Shown here in pieces: positions 33,981 to 45,200 of a stretch of 64,000 bases of DNA; positions within the stretch are counted from its first letter, which is position 1, and every line of letters begins with the position of its first letter. A program made the position numbers and the translations under genes. The DNA is taken from contig CAMQGK010000334.1 in the NCBI GenBank assembly GCA_947000775.1, forward strand, positions 4,722,501 to 4,786,500, read 5' to 3'. The notes below the pieces were generated by a model. The model had not been told where the DNA came from. It did no database searches and saw only the letters and a list, made by a program, of their open reading frames with translations. Origin of the DNA: Pterois miles (lineage: Eukaryota > Chordata > Actinopteri > Perciformes > Scorpaenidae).

Positions 33981-34975
33981 AGATATCTGCAAGCAAGCAG
34001 GTGCACTCTCAGTTGTCTAGCTCCTCCATATTGACAGACACAACAATTGTCTATATGATCCTTTCCTTAAATCCATCACACAAAAGGCTTATCTCAGCTC
34101 TCTATGGCACGATATCGGATTTAAAGCATGGACAAGCTCAGAGCAGCATGGGAGGAGGACTTAGACCTTTCTTTATCACAGGATACATACAGTTCCATAC
34201 TTAAGCAGGTTAATTCATCTTCTCTATGTGCTCGTCACTTTTCAGTTCAGAGTGGTGCATAGAGATCATATCTCAAAAGCCAAACTATCTTACGTGTATC
34301 CTGAGATTAGTCCCAACTGTGACAGGTGCAAAGTGCTGCGCCTCCCTTACTCACATGTACTGGGCATGCCCCAATCTTACAAAACTATTAGATGGCGATC
34401 TTTCACACTTTATTTCAGGTGTTAAATGTTAAATTGCTCTGTTTGGGGTCAAGGGATGTGAGAGGCAATTAACTGCAGAAAAATGACGTACTTTACCCTT
34501 TGTTTCCCGTCTGGCTCGGCGAGCAATGCTGCTCAGGTGGACCGGCGCTGCCGTGCCCACTCATACACAATGGTTGGCGGACATCATGTCCTGCTTAAAG
34601 CTTGCGAAAATCAGATACACACTTCAATATTCACATGGGAAATTCCTGAAAGCATGGGACCCTTTCTTATATACATTCCAGACAATGTCACTACTTGATT
34701 ACTACGTGCAGCTTGACTACATCGCACATTATTCAGTCATTCATCGCAAGTCCTTGGCGTGACAGTTAGTTTTGGCTCGATGGCAGTGACTGGGGAGGGA
34801 CTGTTTTATGTTGTTATGCATATATATTTTACATCCTTTGTTTTGACTTGTTTGTTGGAATTGGTGCCAGCTGCTATTAATGTACAGTATATTCATACCT
34901 GTCATTCCTCTTTGGCTGCATTTTTACATTATCCTGCAAAGCCCCAATAGAAAGATTTTGATTTACAAAAACAAC
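33981..34975 (+). mobile_element. L1-like LINE, 3' end, 5' truncated
   Basis: Carries the C-terminal text of a fish L1-type ORF2 in broken frames: a tyrosine/leucine-rich block near 34030-34130, then VVHRDHISKAKLSYVYPEISPNCDRC near 34249-34330. In the full family this is followed by a His-x-Cys-type knuckle, here decayed. SRLARRAMLLRWTGAA near 34508-34556 and WLADIMSCLKLAKIRYTLQ near 34574-34630 follow. Several frameshifts occur. The 3' end runs to an A-rich stretch at 34968-34982. Family call from memory of L1-type C-termini. Confidence 0.7.
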
Positions 34976-35295
34976 AACAACTTTTTAACCCTGTAGGAAA
35001 CCTAACCTAGATATGATTAAATTTCTTCCAGTAACACAAATTGAGTTTTGCACAAAGACTAGCTTGTTTGAAAGATACTGTGTTATTCGTCCTTAAACAT
35101 GAATAATTTCTCCATCAACGAGGAACAAAATACTGACACAGGACTGAAAAACTGTCATGGTTACAGAGAGAGTAGGAGTCACTTTTCAATGATGTTAATA
35201 CATTATTATTATACTGTGTAGCTTCATTTATGTGAATCCCTGTAAAACAGAGGCTGCTCATGGCAACTGACAGATCATGTTTCACACAGAAATGT

Positions 35296-35716
35296 TTAAA
35301 GGAATAGTTTGAAAAATTTAAAGCACTATTCTCGACCAACACTCACATGATTTTGTCAACTAATTGATTTGTTGATTTAATCAACAGATCTGTCAAAGTT
35401 ACTCTGCAAAGAATCGCACAAAAGCACCATTTTAAGTCCTAAAGAAATCATCAGGAACATAACAAACCACAACCTGTTGTTTTTACATTTCAATTTGCAT
35501 ATGGATTGAACAAATGAGATATAACATATTGCAGAAATTATGTAAATTTAAAGCTATTTCTTTTAACTTAGCACACAGCGAGGCTAACTGTATATTTACT
35601 GTATATGTATATTTATATTTAGCATACTGAGATCAGAGTGGCTTCAATCTTCTCATCTCAACTCTTGGCAGAATAGAAATGAATGTATTTCTCAACATAT
35701 CAAACAATTCCTTAGA
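35296..35716. mobile_element. Degenerate TTAAAGGAATAGTT MITE
   Basis: The left tip TTAAAGGAATAGTTTGAAAA begins at 35296. The right part has gagtggcttcaatcttctcatctcaactcttggcagaa...atttctc and a decayed tip aattccttag near 35705-35714. This is the same family as 53573-54059. The interior includes an unrelated AT-rich repeat piece (ttgtcaactaattgatttgttgat, about 35350-35385). Confidence 0.6.
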
Positions 35717-36585
35717 AAATATTGCAGATTAATTTGTACAGGCCTATGTTTTAACTCTATAGCCTACCAGCAATTAGACACCATACCAGATTTATTTCTA
35801 GGACAGTGTTATTTTGAAACTGAAGCCTGGACAAATTAAGACTCTTTTACGTCTTTTATGTCCTCCAGTGTGAGCCCCACAAATATGATCTGCTTTACTT
35901 TCTATCAACTTTGACTCATCAGCTGCAACACCTTTCATTTATACCTCAGAACATTTAGTGTTTGAGATTTGATCTAAAACAAACAAAATTCTGAATAATT
36001 AAATGCAAAGTGCATCAGTAATGAAAACCGTTCTTGCAGGTATTTAGAAGTTACTGCACAAGATATAGAGGCAATGTTTGGAGAAGTCAGACAGGCAGTG
36101 GATTGTCTTTGTGCCCGGATGCTGTGGGTTCAAGCACATGAGCAGAATGTGATCCATTTCTCCTTGAGGGTCCCAGACTCTTCCCAGAGGGAAAAGTCAA
36201 GGGGGGGTCTGCTGTGCCACTGGGGTTTCAGGTGACAAGTATTCTGCAGATTTGTCCAGGGCAGACAGAGAGCCAAAAGGGCGAGTGTCCCCTTGAATGT
36301 TGTAGAAAATTCCCTGACCCTGAGGAGTGTTGCGTTACCTCTTCCAATTGTAGCCTCCCGGACTCGTCCCAGAACAGAGAGTCCTTTCAGAGAGGCTGCT
36401 GAGGATTTGAGAAGTCGGGATTCAGTGAATTAAAAAAAAAAAAAAAAAAGCAGTTATCAGTATAAAATCTGCTGAAACTCTAAGAGTCAGTCAGAATAAC
36501 ACTGCTATCTTCACATGAAGCGTCAGTCTATAGTTTATGTTAGCCATCTTTGTGTTTATTGTGCTACTAAATGGAGGCTGTACAG
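35717..36585. other. Gene-poor sequence
   Basis: No gene recognised. An A-run lies at about 36432-36449. Confidence 0.35.
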
Positions 36586-36587
36586 TC

Positions 36588-36868
36588 TGTGTGCATTTGG
36601 ATTGTTTGTTAAATCCAAAGTGGCAGAAAAGAAAATGAACCGTATTTTCATTTTGGCCTCCCCGCTACCAGGAGACCACTTTGACCAAGTGTTCTTCAAC
36701 TCAAATTCAGCTGCAAATGTGACACAAACCCCAGTACGGGGGTCTGCGCCCACCCCCCTACGGATCAGCAAACTGTGACTCTGGGCGAAGTACTCTCCTG
36801 TTGGCAGGAGACACAACAAATATGAGACATTTTCTCATTTCTGCCACTTTGGATTTAATCCAATAAAT
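36588..36868. mobile_element. Foldback element with 21-bp perfect inverted repeat
   Basis: The inverted repeat TAAATCCAAAGTGGCAGAAA (20 of 21 bases shown) lies at about 36609-36630 and returns inverted at about 36838-36858. Similarity extends outward (gtgtgcatttggatt against gtgtatttattggatt). The interior (about 205 bases) has no coding potential beyond an incidental frame. Interpreted as a MITE or foldback; not matched to a named family. Confidence 0.6.
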
Positions 36869-37165
36869 ACACTATCAGAACAAACACAAACCCTGTACTA
36901 CCAACATGACTGACAAGCCCTCAGGCAGCTCTGATTCTTCATCCTCTCATATTAGATTATTTGTGTCACAATATCGGGATTTCTAACTTCGATACAATAC
37001 CTTAATAAGTTTTAGATTTTTTTATTAAAAGATAAATAGCAGTGTGTGTGTGTCAACTCTTTCAGAGAGAAGAAAGAGCAGAAAGCTCACCTGGTACCAC
37101 TATATCGATACTGTTGAAAATGAGTATCACATATTTCAGTATCAATATGTATTGATACTGCGATA
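36869..37165. other. Short non-coding spacer
   Basis: Nothing recognised. Confidence 0.3.
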
Positions 37166-37166
37166 T

Positions 37167-37570
37167 ACACCAATCAGCCATAACATTAACAACATTATGA
37201 CCACTGACAGGCGAAGTGAATAACATTGAGAATCTCATTACAATGGCACCTAGCAGTGGGAAAAAATGGGCAACCATAAGGATGCCAAATTGTGATGGCT
37301 AGACGACTGGGTCAGAGCATCTCCAACATTGCAGCTCTTGTGGGATGCTCCTGGTCTGCAGTGGTCAGGACCTACCAAAAGTTGTCCAAGGAGGGAAAAC
37401 CGGTGAACTGATGACAGGGTCATGGGCGACCAAGGCTCACTGATGCACATGGGGAGCAAAGTCTGGCCCATGTTATCCAATCCAATAGAAGAGCTACTGT
37501 AGCTCATATTGCTGAAACAGTTAATGCTGTTTCTGATAGAAAGGTGTCAGGACACACAGTGCATCGTACT
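37167..37570 (+). mobile_element. Tc1/mariner 5' fragment (third Tc1 lineage)
   Basis: Starts caccaatcagccataacatta with gaccactgacaggcgaagtgaataacattga, then transposase N-terminal coding text (caaattgtgatggctagacgactgggtcagagcatctcc, which encodes QIVMARRLGQSIS-like residues of the helix-turn-helix). It continues to about 37567 and stops before the catalytic core. No right terminus. A different family from the elements at 7171 and 24383. Confidence 0.75.
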
Positions 37571-38786
37571 ACAAGTTGTAGTAGAAGACAGGATGGGTCG
37601 GGGCTAGCTGGTTAGCACGCTCACTTCAGTAAATATCTCTACAACACAACGGACAGATTCTTTGCCATGACGTCAACACTGCTGATAATGTTAGTTCATC
37701 TTTTAAAAATGTTTTAAACTGAAATTCTGGCCATATCTTACACATTACACCTTTAAACAGAATTATGATATAAAAAAAGACAAGCCACTGAAGTGTTTGC
37801 TCTAGATTTAATGGATGAGCAGACTTTTTAACCTTAACCGTTCTTTGAAAATCAAGTGAGCCTGTTTCATCTTTTCTTGTCACACGTTCACACAAAATTA
37901 CGGTCACCTTAGATCATCTTCAATAATGATTTTATTTCTAAAAGAAATCAGTGAAAATGCAGCAGGGTAGAGCTTTGTTTCTGTTTTTCCCCCTTTGAGC
38001 TTCATGAAAGATAATGTAGAGCTCTGACCTTGATGCAGCGAGGCTTTAGCGGCTGTTTTATGCACAAACTAATAACAGATAAATTTCCGAGGTACTTGAT
38101 TGCTTTTAATCTTTTTTCTTTGCTTATCTCTGCTCCTAATTGTATTCTCGTTAATATGAGTTTGACAGAATATGAAAGAATGAGGACAGTTTAGCTTTTA
38201 ACAACAGCATTATGATGTATTTCCTCGCAGGTGAAGCACTTACTTCATCCTTTTGTAACCTGCTCATGCTATTTCTCCGTTTCCACGTGTGATAAAGCTT
38301 ACTCAGGTGTATACTTATTCTTCCTTTTGTGTGTGTGTGTGTGTGTCTCAACTGCAGATGGTGAGTCACGCCCTCTCTCTGGGTGAATAGCCGGTCTCAC
38401 AAAGGCAAAAGGATCTCTGCTCAGCCTGTAAATAAAGCCCTCTTCCTTCTGCTCAGCGTGGGAGAAAGTGCCACTGTGGTGCTGGTGTGGCATCTCTGTG
38501 GGCTGATAACTGGAGTGAAAGCGGCGTTGAGGGATCATCTTTCACTCTGAGCCACTCAACTTTCATGTAGTGGCCCCGGAGCCGGCTCTCAGGGCTGGAA
38601 CGTCAGCGGGAACGCAGAGAGACTCTCACGTGGGCTCAGAGCAGCACATTGCACAGGTGTAAAGCATCTTCTTCATGAGACTGAAGAGGCATACATGAAG
38701 GGAAAAGTCATGCTATGGTTTGGATGTCCTTCAGACAGGATTAAGACACTTTAACTGACTTTTCCTTCATCTTTCTTGGGGCCCAG
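37571..38786. other. Sequence immediately upstream of the first wscd2 coding exon
   Basis: No coding sequence. The short (GT)n at 38331-38346 is incidental. A polypyrimidine stretch and AG at 38785-38786 (cttttccttcatctttcttggggcccag) make a plausible acceptor for the exon that carries the start codon. Confidence 0.4.
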
Positions 38787-38886
38787 TGGGGCTGTGTGGT
38801 GGGAACAGGGACAGCTGGTGTTGACATTTCTGCTTTATGAGTTTTCATCACTTTGAAAGCGTGTCCGAGTGGCAGGGGGAGCCAGC
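38787..38886 (+). other. wscd2: Likely 5' UTR part of wscd2 start-codon exon
   Basis: Lies between a plausible AG acceptor at 38785-38786 and the ATG at 38887. The frame stays open back to a GTG at 38869, but no upstream ATG is in frame. The exact exon start is inferred. Confidence 0.35.
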
Positions 38887-39277
38887 ATGGCCAAGCCTCT
38901 GCTGAAGATACAGCGCTATTTCCGCAGAAAACCCGTCCGATTCTTTTCCCTCATCCTCCTCTACCTGACCGCTGGGAGTCTCGTCTTCCTGCACTCTGGC
39001 TTTGTTGGAGACAGCGGCCCCGGGGCCAGAGGGGGCAGAGACTCTGTGGTAGCTTCAGAGATGGGGAGCCGGACTTCAATGTCAGATGCTCGGGGGCTTG
39101 GCATCATGAGCAGAGTGTTTAAGGAGACGCGCAGGTCTGGACGGCGGTACGGCCCTCCATGGATGAAAAAGGCCAAACAGGAGGGCCAGGAGACGGTGCA
39201 CAGGGGGGGAGACTACACCAACAACTGGAACCGTGCACTTAAAGGACGCAGTGCCAAAGACGTGGACGATGGAAGAG
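38887..39277 (+). CDS. wscd2: wscd2 coding exon 1
   Basis: Encodes residues 1-130: MAKPLLKIQRYFRRKPVRFF, a Leu-rich membrane anchor ending FLHSGFVG, and a Gly/Arg-rich stem. ATG at 38887 has a good Kozak context (gccagcATGg). It ends after one base of codon 131 at donor G|GTGGGT (39278). Confidence 0.93.
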
Positions 39278-42200
39278 GTGGGTTGTACCGAGACTACTGC
39301 AGTGGTATTGCTTTCAGCGTGACAGGTTTCCAAATTCAACAGCAGATCTTCTCCTACATCTCAAATTGAGTTGATAAATTATAAAAAAAGAGGGTTGAAA
39401 TATGCCCTTGGTTTCTCCCACATAAAAAAAGAAATGTAATAATTAAAAAGCAGTGCTCACTTAAGCAGATCAGCAAAGCATAAATAAAATTTATTGGTAC
39501 AATAAATTAATTTTAAATGAGGGAATAATCACAATATGTGCCAGCAATCATAGTGTTGCAACACTAATGACTACTCTGTGTTTATGGCTGGATTCTTGTG
39601 TGAAACATTAGAACAATTATGATAATAACCCATTGTTTTTCTGTCATATCTTCTAATGAGGATATTTATCAAATTATAAGAATTTAAGACATTTAACTAC
39701 ATCAGGCAGATTTATAATACACAATCACTGGCAAACACACATGCAGCACTTGATGTTAATATGAAATTGATCCAAAGTAATCTCTTAATTACAAACCGCA
39801 TCATCTTAATGACTGAAAATTTGTAGTTGTAATTGGTCATGTAGGAAATCCCTTGAGAGTGGAGTGAGATGATGATTATGATTAAGTCCTCTGTCTCGTC
39901 TCAGACTGAATCCTTCAAGGGTCTCACTCACAGAGCTGCAGCTGCAGCTTGGCTTTGTGCCGCTCGGCAAACGTTCAGCCGCAACACAATCACAACATCT
40001 GAATGACTTCACCATCACAGTTTTATCTCTCATTTTAGAACTGTGCGACTACGTGATCCTGTGACAAACGGTTTACATGTAAACACCTGACTGGCGTGCG
40101 ATATGTTATCAAATCACAAAATGTTCTGAAAGCACCAGTGAAAGGACAGGAAGTGTCTGTCCAGAGCTCAAATCTCTGACCTTGGCACGAATATCCTGCT
40201 TACTTATTCCTTTCCAAATGAAACATGACTAAATGAGCTGATGAGAGGATATCATTTACTCCTGACTCTCTTCTCTCTTCCTCCTCTCGGCTTTTCTTAC
40301 TCTGCCAGACTCTCTGCACTGCTGGATAAAGTCTAAATTATTAAAAACGAAGTCAAACAGTGGCTTTCTCCAACATGTATGTGTGATAGTCCGGGGCCTG
40401 ACCTGTAATCGTCTCTCCATAAAGAAACAGTAAAAATAGTGCTGAGCAGTTGTGGAAGAAGTACGCAGATCCTTTAATTAATTAAAAGTAGTAATACTCC
40501 GTTACAAGTGAATGTCCTTCATTCAAAGGAGTGCCTTCATCAAACTGTACTTAAAGTAGTCATGCAGAATACTGTATATATACAGTATATTATAGGATTA
40601 TTATTACTGATCCATTAACATGTGAGCATCATTTGAATACTGTAGCTGGATGAATTGGAGCTAATTTTAACTATTTTATTGGGTAGTCAATGTAGATCAT
40701 GTGTTTTGTCTGTAAAATCTTTATCTTCAAAATAACTTTCAGACAAATGTAGCTGAGCAAAAAGTACAATATTTTCTCTGAAATGTGGTGAAATAGAGGT
40801 ATAACATAGAAGAAGATGGATGTACCCAAAGTTCAACATTGTAGAAGTACATTTCTTGAGTAAATGTACTTTCCATCAAAGGTGTTTAAATGCTTGAAAC
40901 ATTCATCCCATCATGGCAATCCAAAGATATCGTAGATATCATATCAGTATTGTAGATGTCGTATCATTAAATAAATAACGCTTTGTATGATGTAAAAACC
41001 TTTTCCTCTCTTAAATGGTGGAATAAATATTCAGATACTTTGCTTAAAGGAGCAGTGTGGAGGTTTTGGCGGTATGTAGCGGTGAGGTTGCAGACTGCAA
41101 CCAACTGAAGCGTGTGCCAAACGTGTTGGCACTAGATTGGCCAATGTGAAAACGTGAATGGACCTATCTAGGGCCAGATATTAGAGATAGAGAGAGGCAG
41201 CGACTGCAGTGAGTAACGTTATGGACTCCGGCCAAAGCAGGAAAAGTTAGGAAGAGTTTGGTTTGTCTCTTCTATACATGGGAGCAACATGGCGGACTCC
41301 ATGAAGAGGACCCGCTCTCTTTGTAGATATGAAGGGCTCAATCTAAGCTAACAAACACACCATTCTTTGTTTCAGATGATTACACACCAATGAAAACATA
41401 GTTATGAATATTATATTCCCTTTCTGCCAATCGATCCCCCTAATCGTGACACACAGGTCCTTTAAGTACAGGCAGCAATACGACAATGTAAAACTACTAT
41501 ATTACAAATACATTATTATAAGTTTACCTAAAGTAAAGACGTGTTTGCATTTTAGCTACTCGATGTACCGTCAGGCAGTTTAATCCATAACAATGCATCA
41601 TATTTTAAAAACTGGTCACATTTTGTATGTAAAATCAGTACTGTAATGTCAGATACATGTATTGTTGTATAATGTACAATATTTCTGGCTGACACGTAGT
41701 GGAGTAGAGATATAAAGTAGCATGAAATAAAATTACTCAAGTAAAAGTCAAAATCAAAATTGTATTAATGTGTGTTTGAGTAAATGTTCCACCAGTAAGA
41801 AACAGTCAGCTCCTCAGATGTAAACAACATCTGGTACAGATACTACTCGATTCAACACGCTCTATTCGGGTGTTTCTGTTTATTCATATCCACAACGCCA
41901 TAAATTTCACTATAACTTCATTGTGGTTATGTGGTGTTCTGGTTTCCCTCCAGAGTGCAGTACAGGCAGGCGGAGAATCTAAACTGCCCATAAATATGAA
42001 ACACAAGCGTGAGTGACTGCTGCTCTGTGTGTGTTACTGCTGTGACACAATGTGGAGGCAGCTTTCCTGATTTTTATCTCCCTCTGCTCGGGCACAGACA
42101 GAGAAAACAAATAAATGATACTATTACAAAAACTGAGTCACAGTACAGTGTGGAGTATTAAAGAACAATGTTTTTCTAGTCCAGTGCTGAGCTAATTTTT

Positions 42201-45200
42201 TTTCCAAACCAAGGCCAGGAAAACAAACATGTTTACAATGTATTTTGAAGCTTTGGGTTATCTGATAGTGTGGCTCAGTGCTCCTCCTCCCCTCCCGTCC
42301 TGAAACACTAACCTCACAGGACTGCAGTGAAAGTGATGATGGAGTAATTAGTAGCTTCAAAGCTTTCGTTTGCTCTCATACATCCAGCATTACTCTGCAG
42401 TTTTTTTCTCTCCTCTCTCTGCAAATGGACTCATTCCCACTGGCTCTGAATTTAATTTAGAGGGAATATTGGAGCATAGGATGCAGGCCGCAGCATAAAC
42501 ACATTGGCTCTGTGTGGTGCAACGGCACAGAAGCATACTGTACTGAAGGGAAAATGGGAATGGACTGGGGATGGAATACAGCTGAAATACAGTTTACACT
42601 ACCGTCCACCAGATACGGGGAAGTAATGTGGAACATTTGTATCTTGAAAGTCTAAAACAGATAATAATAATATCATCAGTTGGATCCTTTAACTCTCATG
42701 TCACACTAACAGGAAATGTACTATTCAAACAAGGTTCCAGCTTAACTTAAATCAGCATTTCCCTTCATCATAAAGCAGATTATTATCCAGCTCAACAATA
42801 GTTAGGGGGAAGATTACAGCCAAGTCCTGCAGCACACCACATGCTGCACAAATAACAAATAGTCCATAACAGTAATGCTATCATGAGAGGCTCAGAGGGG
42901 TAATGGCACAGCACAGCTGGAGAGAGGTTTGTTTGTTAAAGGTATAGTGGAGCCGGTGCAGCTCAGTTACACAGAGAAAGAGTATTTAAATGAGAGGGAA
43001 GAAGCTGTCGGAGGGTTGCTGAGTCCCTCTGCTGACGTTCACTGTGGCCCAACCCCCCCATACGCTCCTGAGCAAAATGCAGAGAGATGACAGTTACAGC
43101 TACAAGCCACTAGAAGGGGATGTGTGTCTTAATAAATAAATAAAGAGTCTGCCCCAGTTTGGACGATGTGCTCTGTTACTACACTGTGTCCTGTGAGGAA
43201 GATACTGTGGCGGACAGTATTTATTTTTCACTCTTTTATGGCTGTTTCACCAGTTATTGTTAGCTGAAGTAAATATCATATACTGTACGTATTTCCTTTT
43301 AAAAATGTGTCTGTCTCTCTGTATAACTAAGATATATGTTTTCTTATTTCTCTCCTCTTTTCAGCAAAGTATATTGGCTGCTACATTGATGACACACAGA
43401 AAAGGGCGCTGAGAGGAGTTTCCTTTTTTGACTACAAAAAAATGACTGTATTTCGTTGCCAGGACAACTGTGCAGAAAGGTATGACATGCAGCAAACAAC
43501 AAAACTGCTCATCCATTAGATATCCTCTCTTTCCTATTTCTACTGGTAGGCTGATAACTAAAGTAGAGCTGATATGGACATTAAAAACTCCTCACTGGGA
43601 TTAAAAGGTTCTTCATCGCTGGTGTTTTATGGAGCCAGATTCATAGATCTGGTGGTCAGTTAATGACCGATACCGATTAATTTCAGCATCTATGTATACA
43701 TCAACATTACAACTGAGCAAAATTCATCTGCTTATGAATCTCCAGAACAGCCATTAAATGTACCGTAAGGTTTTTTTAATAGTTGAAAACACTACACTGA
43801 AGAATAACATTACTTTCAATTAATACACTATATCCGACATCATTATTGGTCCCAAATCCCAACCTCTGCCGACAGCTCCACTCTGCCTCCCTCCCCTCAC
43901 ATCTGCAACCTCAGTCATTTTTGACAGCAGCCTCTTTTCGACCACCACATCATTCAAATCACCAGGACTGAAAAACGTTGCTCGTCTCCGCCCATCACTC
44001 TCCTTCTTTGTTGTCGAAACTCTGATCCATGCCTTCATCACATCCAGAATCAACTACTGCAACAGCATGCTTTACGGCTCGTCATCCAAAGTCCTAAATA
44101 AACTCCAGTACATCCAGAACGCTGCTGCCCGTCTGCTCACCCATTGTACAATCGCCATCTTCACATCAAACTCAGTAAAATCGAGTCGAGTTTGACCAAA
44201 GCACACTTGGTGATTGTTGAAAAGATTAATGACGACCGTTAAGGTGAGATTTATTTTGTTTCTGTCCAGTTTGAATGACCTGTTTTACGATGCTCCCCCA
44301 CATACAGCTGATCTCAACATAAACAAAAATACAAGTGGACGATGGCGCATGCTGAACGGAGGGGAGGAGGGGCAATCATAATTGGGCATCTTGGCGGAGG
44401 TCTAGTTTAAGATAATTTTAATCATGTAAAGTGTCTCTGAGTCTCAAGAAAAGTGCTATATAAATAAAATGAGATAGCTTTGTTTGGTGTGAAGGAACTT
44501 GACTGGACCACAGAGGCCCCTGCCCTAGATGGATCTACGACTGGTTCAACCCGTCACAAGATTAACCCCCAGCGTCTGCCTCTGTCTGTGCCTCACGCTT
44601 CTCTACAACATAACTTGATTTAACGCATTCATTTTGAAATATGCAGCATAGGAGTACAAAACTGAAAGGATGAAGATTTTCAAGCTAGATCGACACTCTT
44701 CAAGACATTATAAAGGAGTGCCTACATCCTGTCAGCTGACAATGTGCTTTAATGCTGCATCTGCCCAATCTAATTTTTCATTAAACCCTCCAGTAGTTCC
44801 ATTTCATAGAAAATGACCCAAGTAGAAGGGGCTCTTGAGATGCAATAACAATCCATGTATTTTATGTGCAATGTGGTGACACCTCTTTCACATTTTCTTA
44901 TATATTATAACTCTCTGCACATGACCTGCTTTTTTTTGGTCGGTGTGTGGGCAAATGGGAGTGCTGATTTTAGCCTGTGGTAGCTGCCTGCTTTGTCCGG
45001 TTAATAGTCCGACTTTGCATCTCACACCTTTGATGATTGAATAGGAGAGCCAACTGTGAGCCAGACCTTCAACGCTAATGCTCAACCCTATTATGTTCTT
45101 CTGGCTGAATGGGAGCAAATACCTGCAGCCAGGTTAAAAACATCCTACGAAGGTCTCCTAGAAGAGATTAGGCTCTTATATCAGCACATAATTACCAGGT

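Larger units (their letters stand above)
39278..43364 (+). other. wscd2 intron 1
   Basis: 4.1 kb, phase 1. It contains two copies of a gtaaaagtac-type repeat, the second split by a TTAA MITE; these are listed separately. No additional exon was recognised. Confidence 0.8.

Noticed and set aside
38869..38886. Six-codon N-terminal extension of wscd2 from a GTG at 38869
   Set aside because: Not an ATG. The ATG at 38887 has a good Kozak context and gives the family N-terminus MAK...RYFRRKPVRFF.
39278..39369. Extension of wscd2 exon 1 reading frame to 39369
   Set aside because: The frame past 39277 is intron read-through. The GTGGGT donor gives the correct phase into the WSC domain exon.
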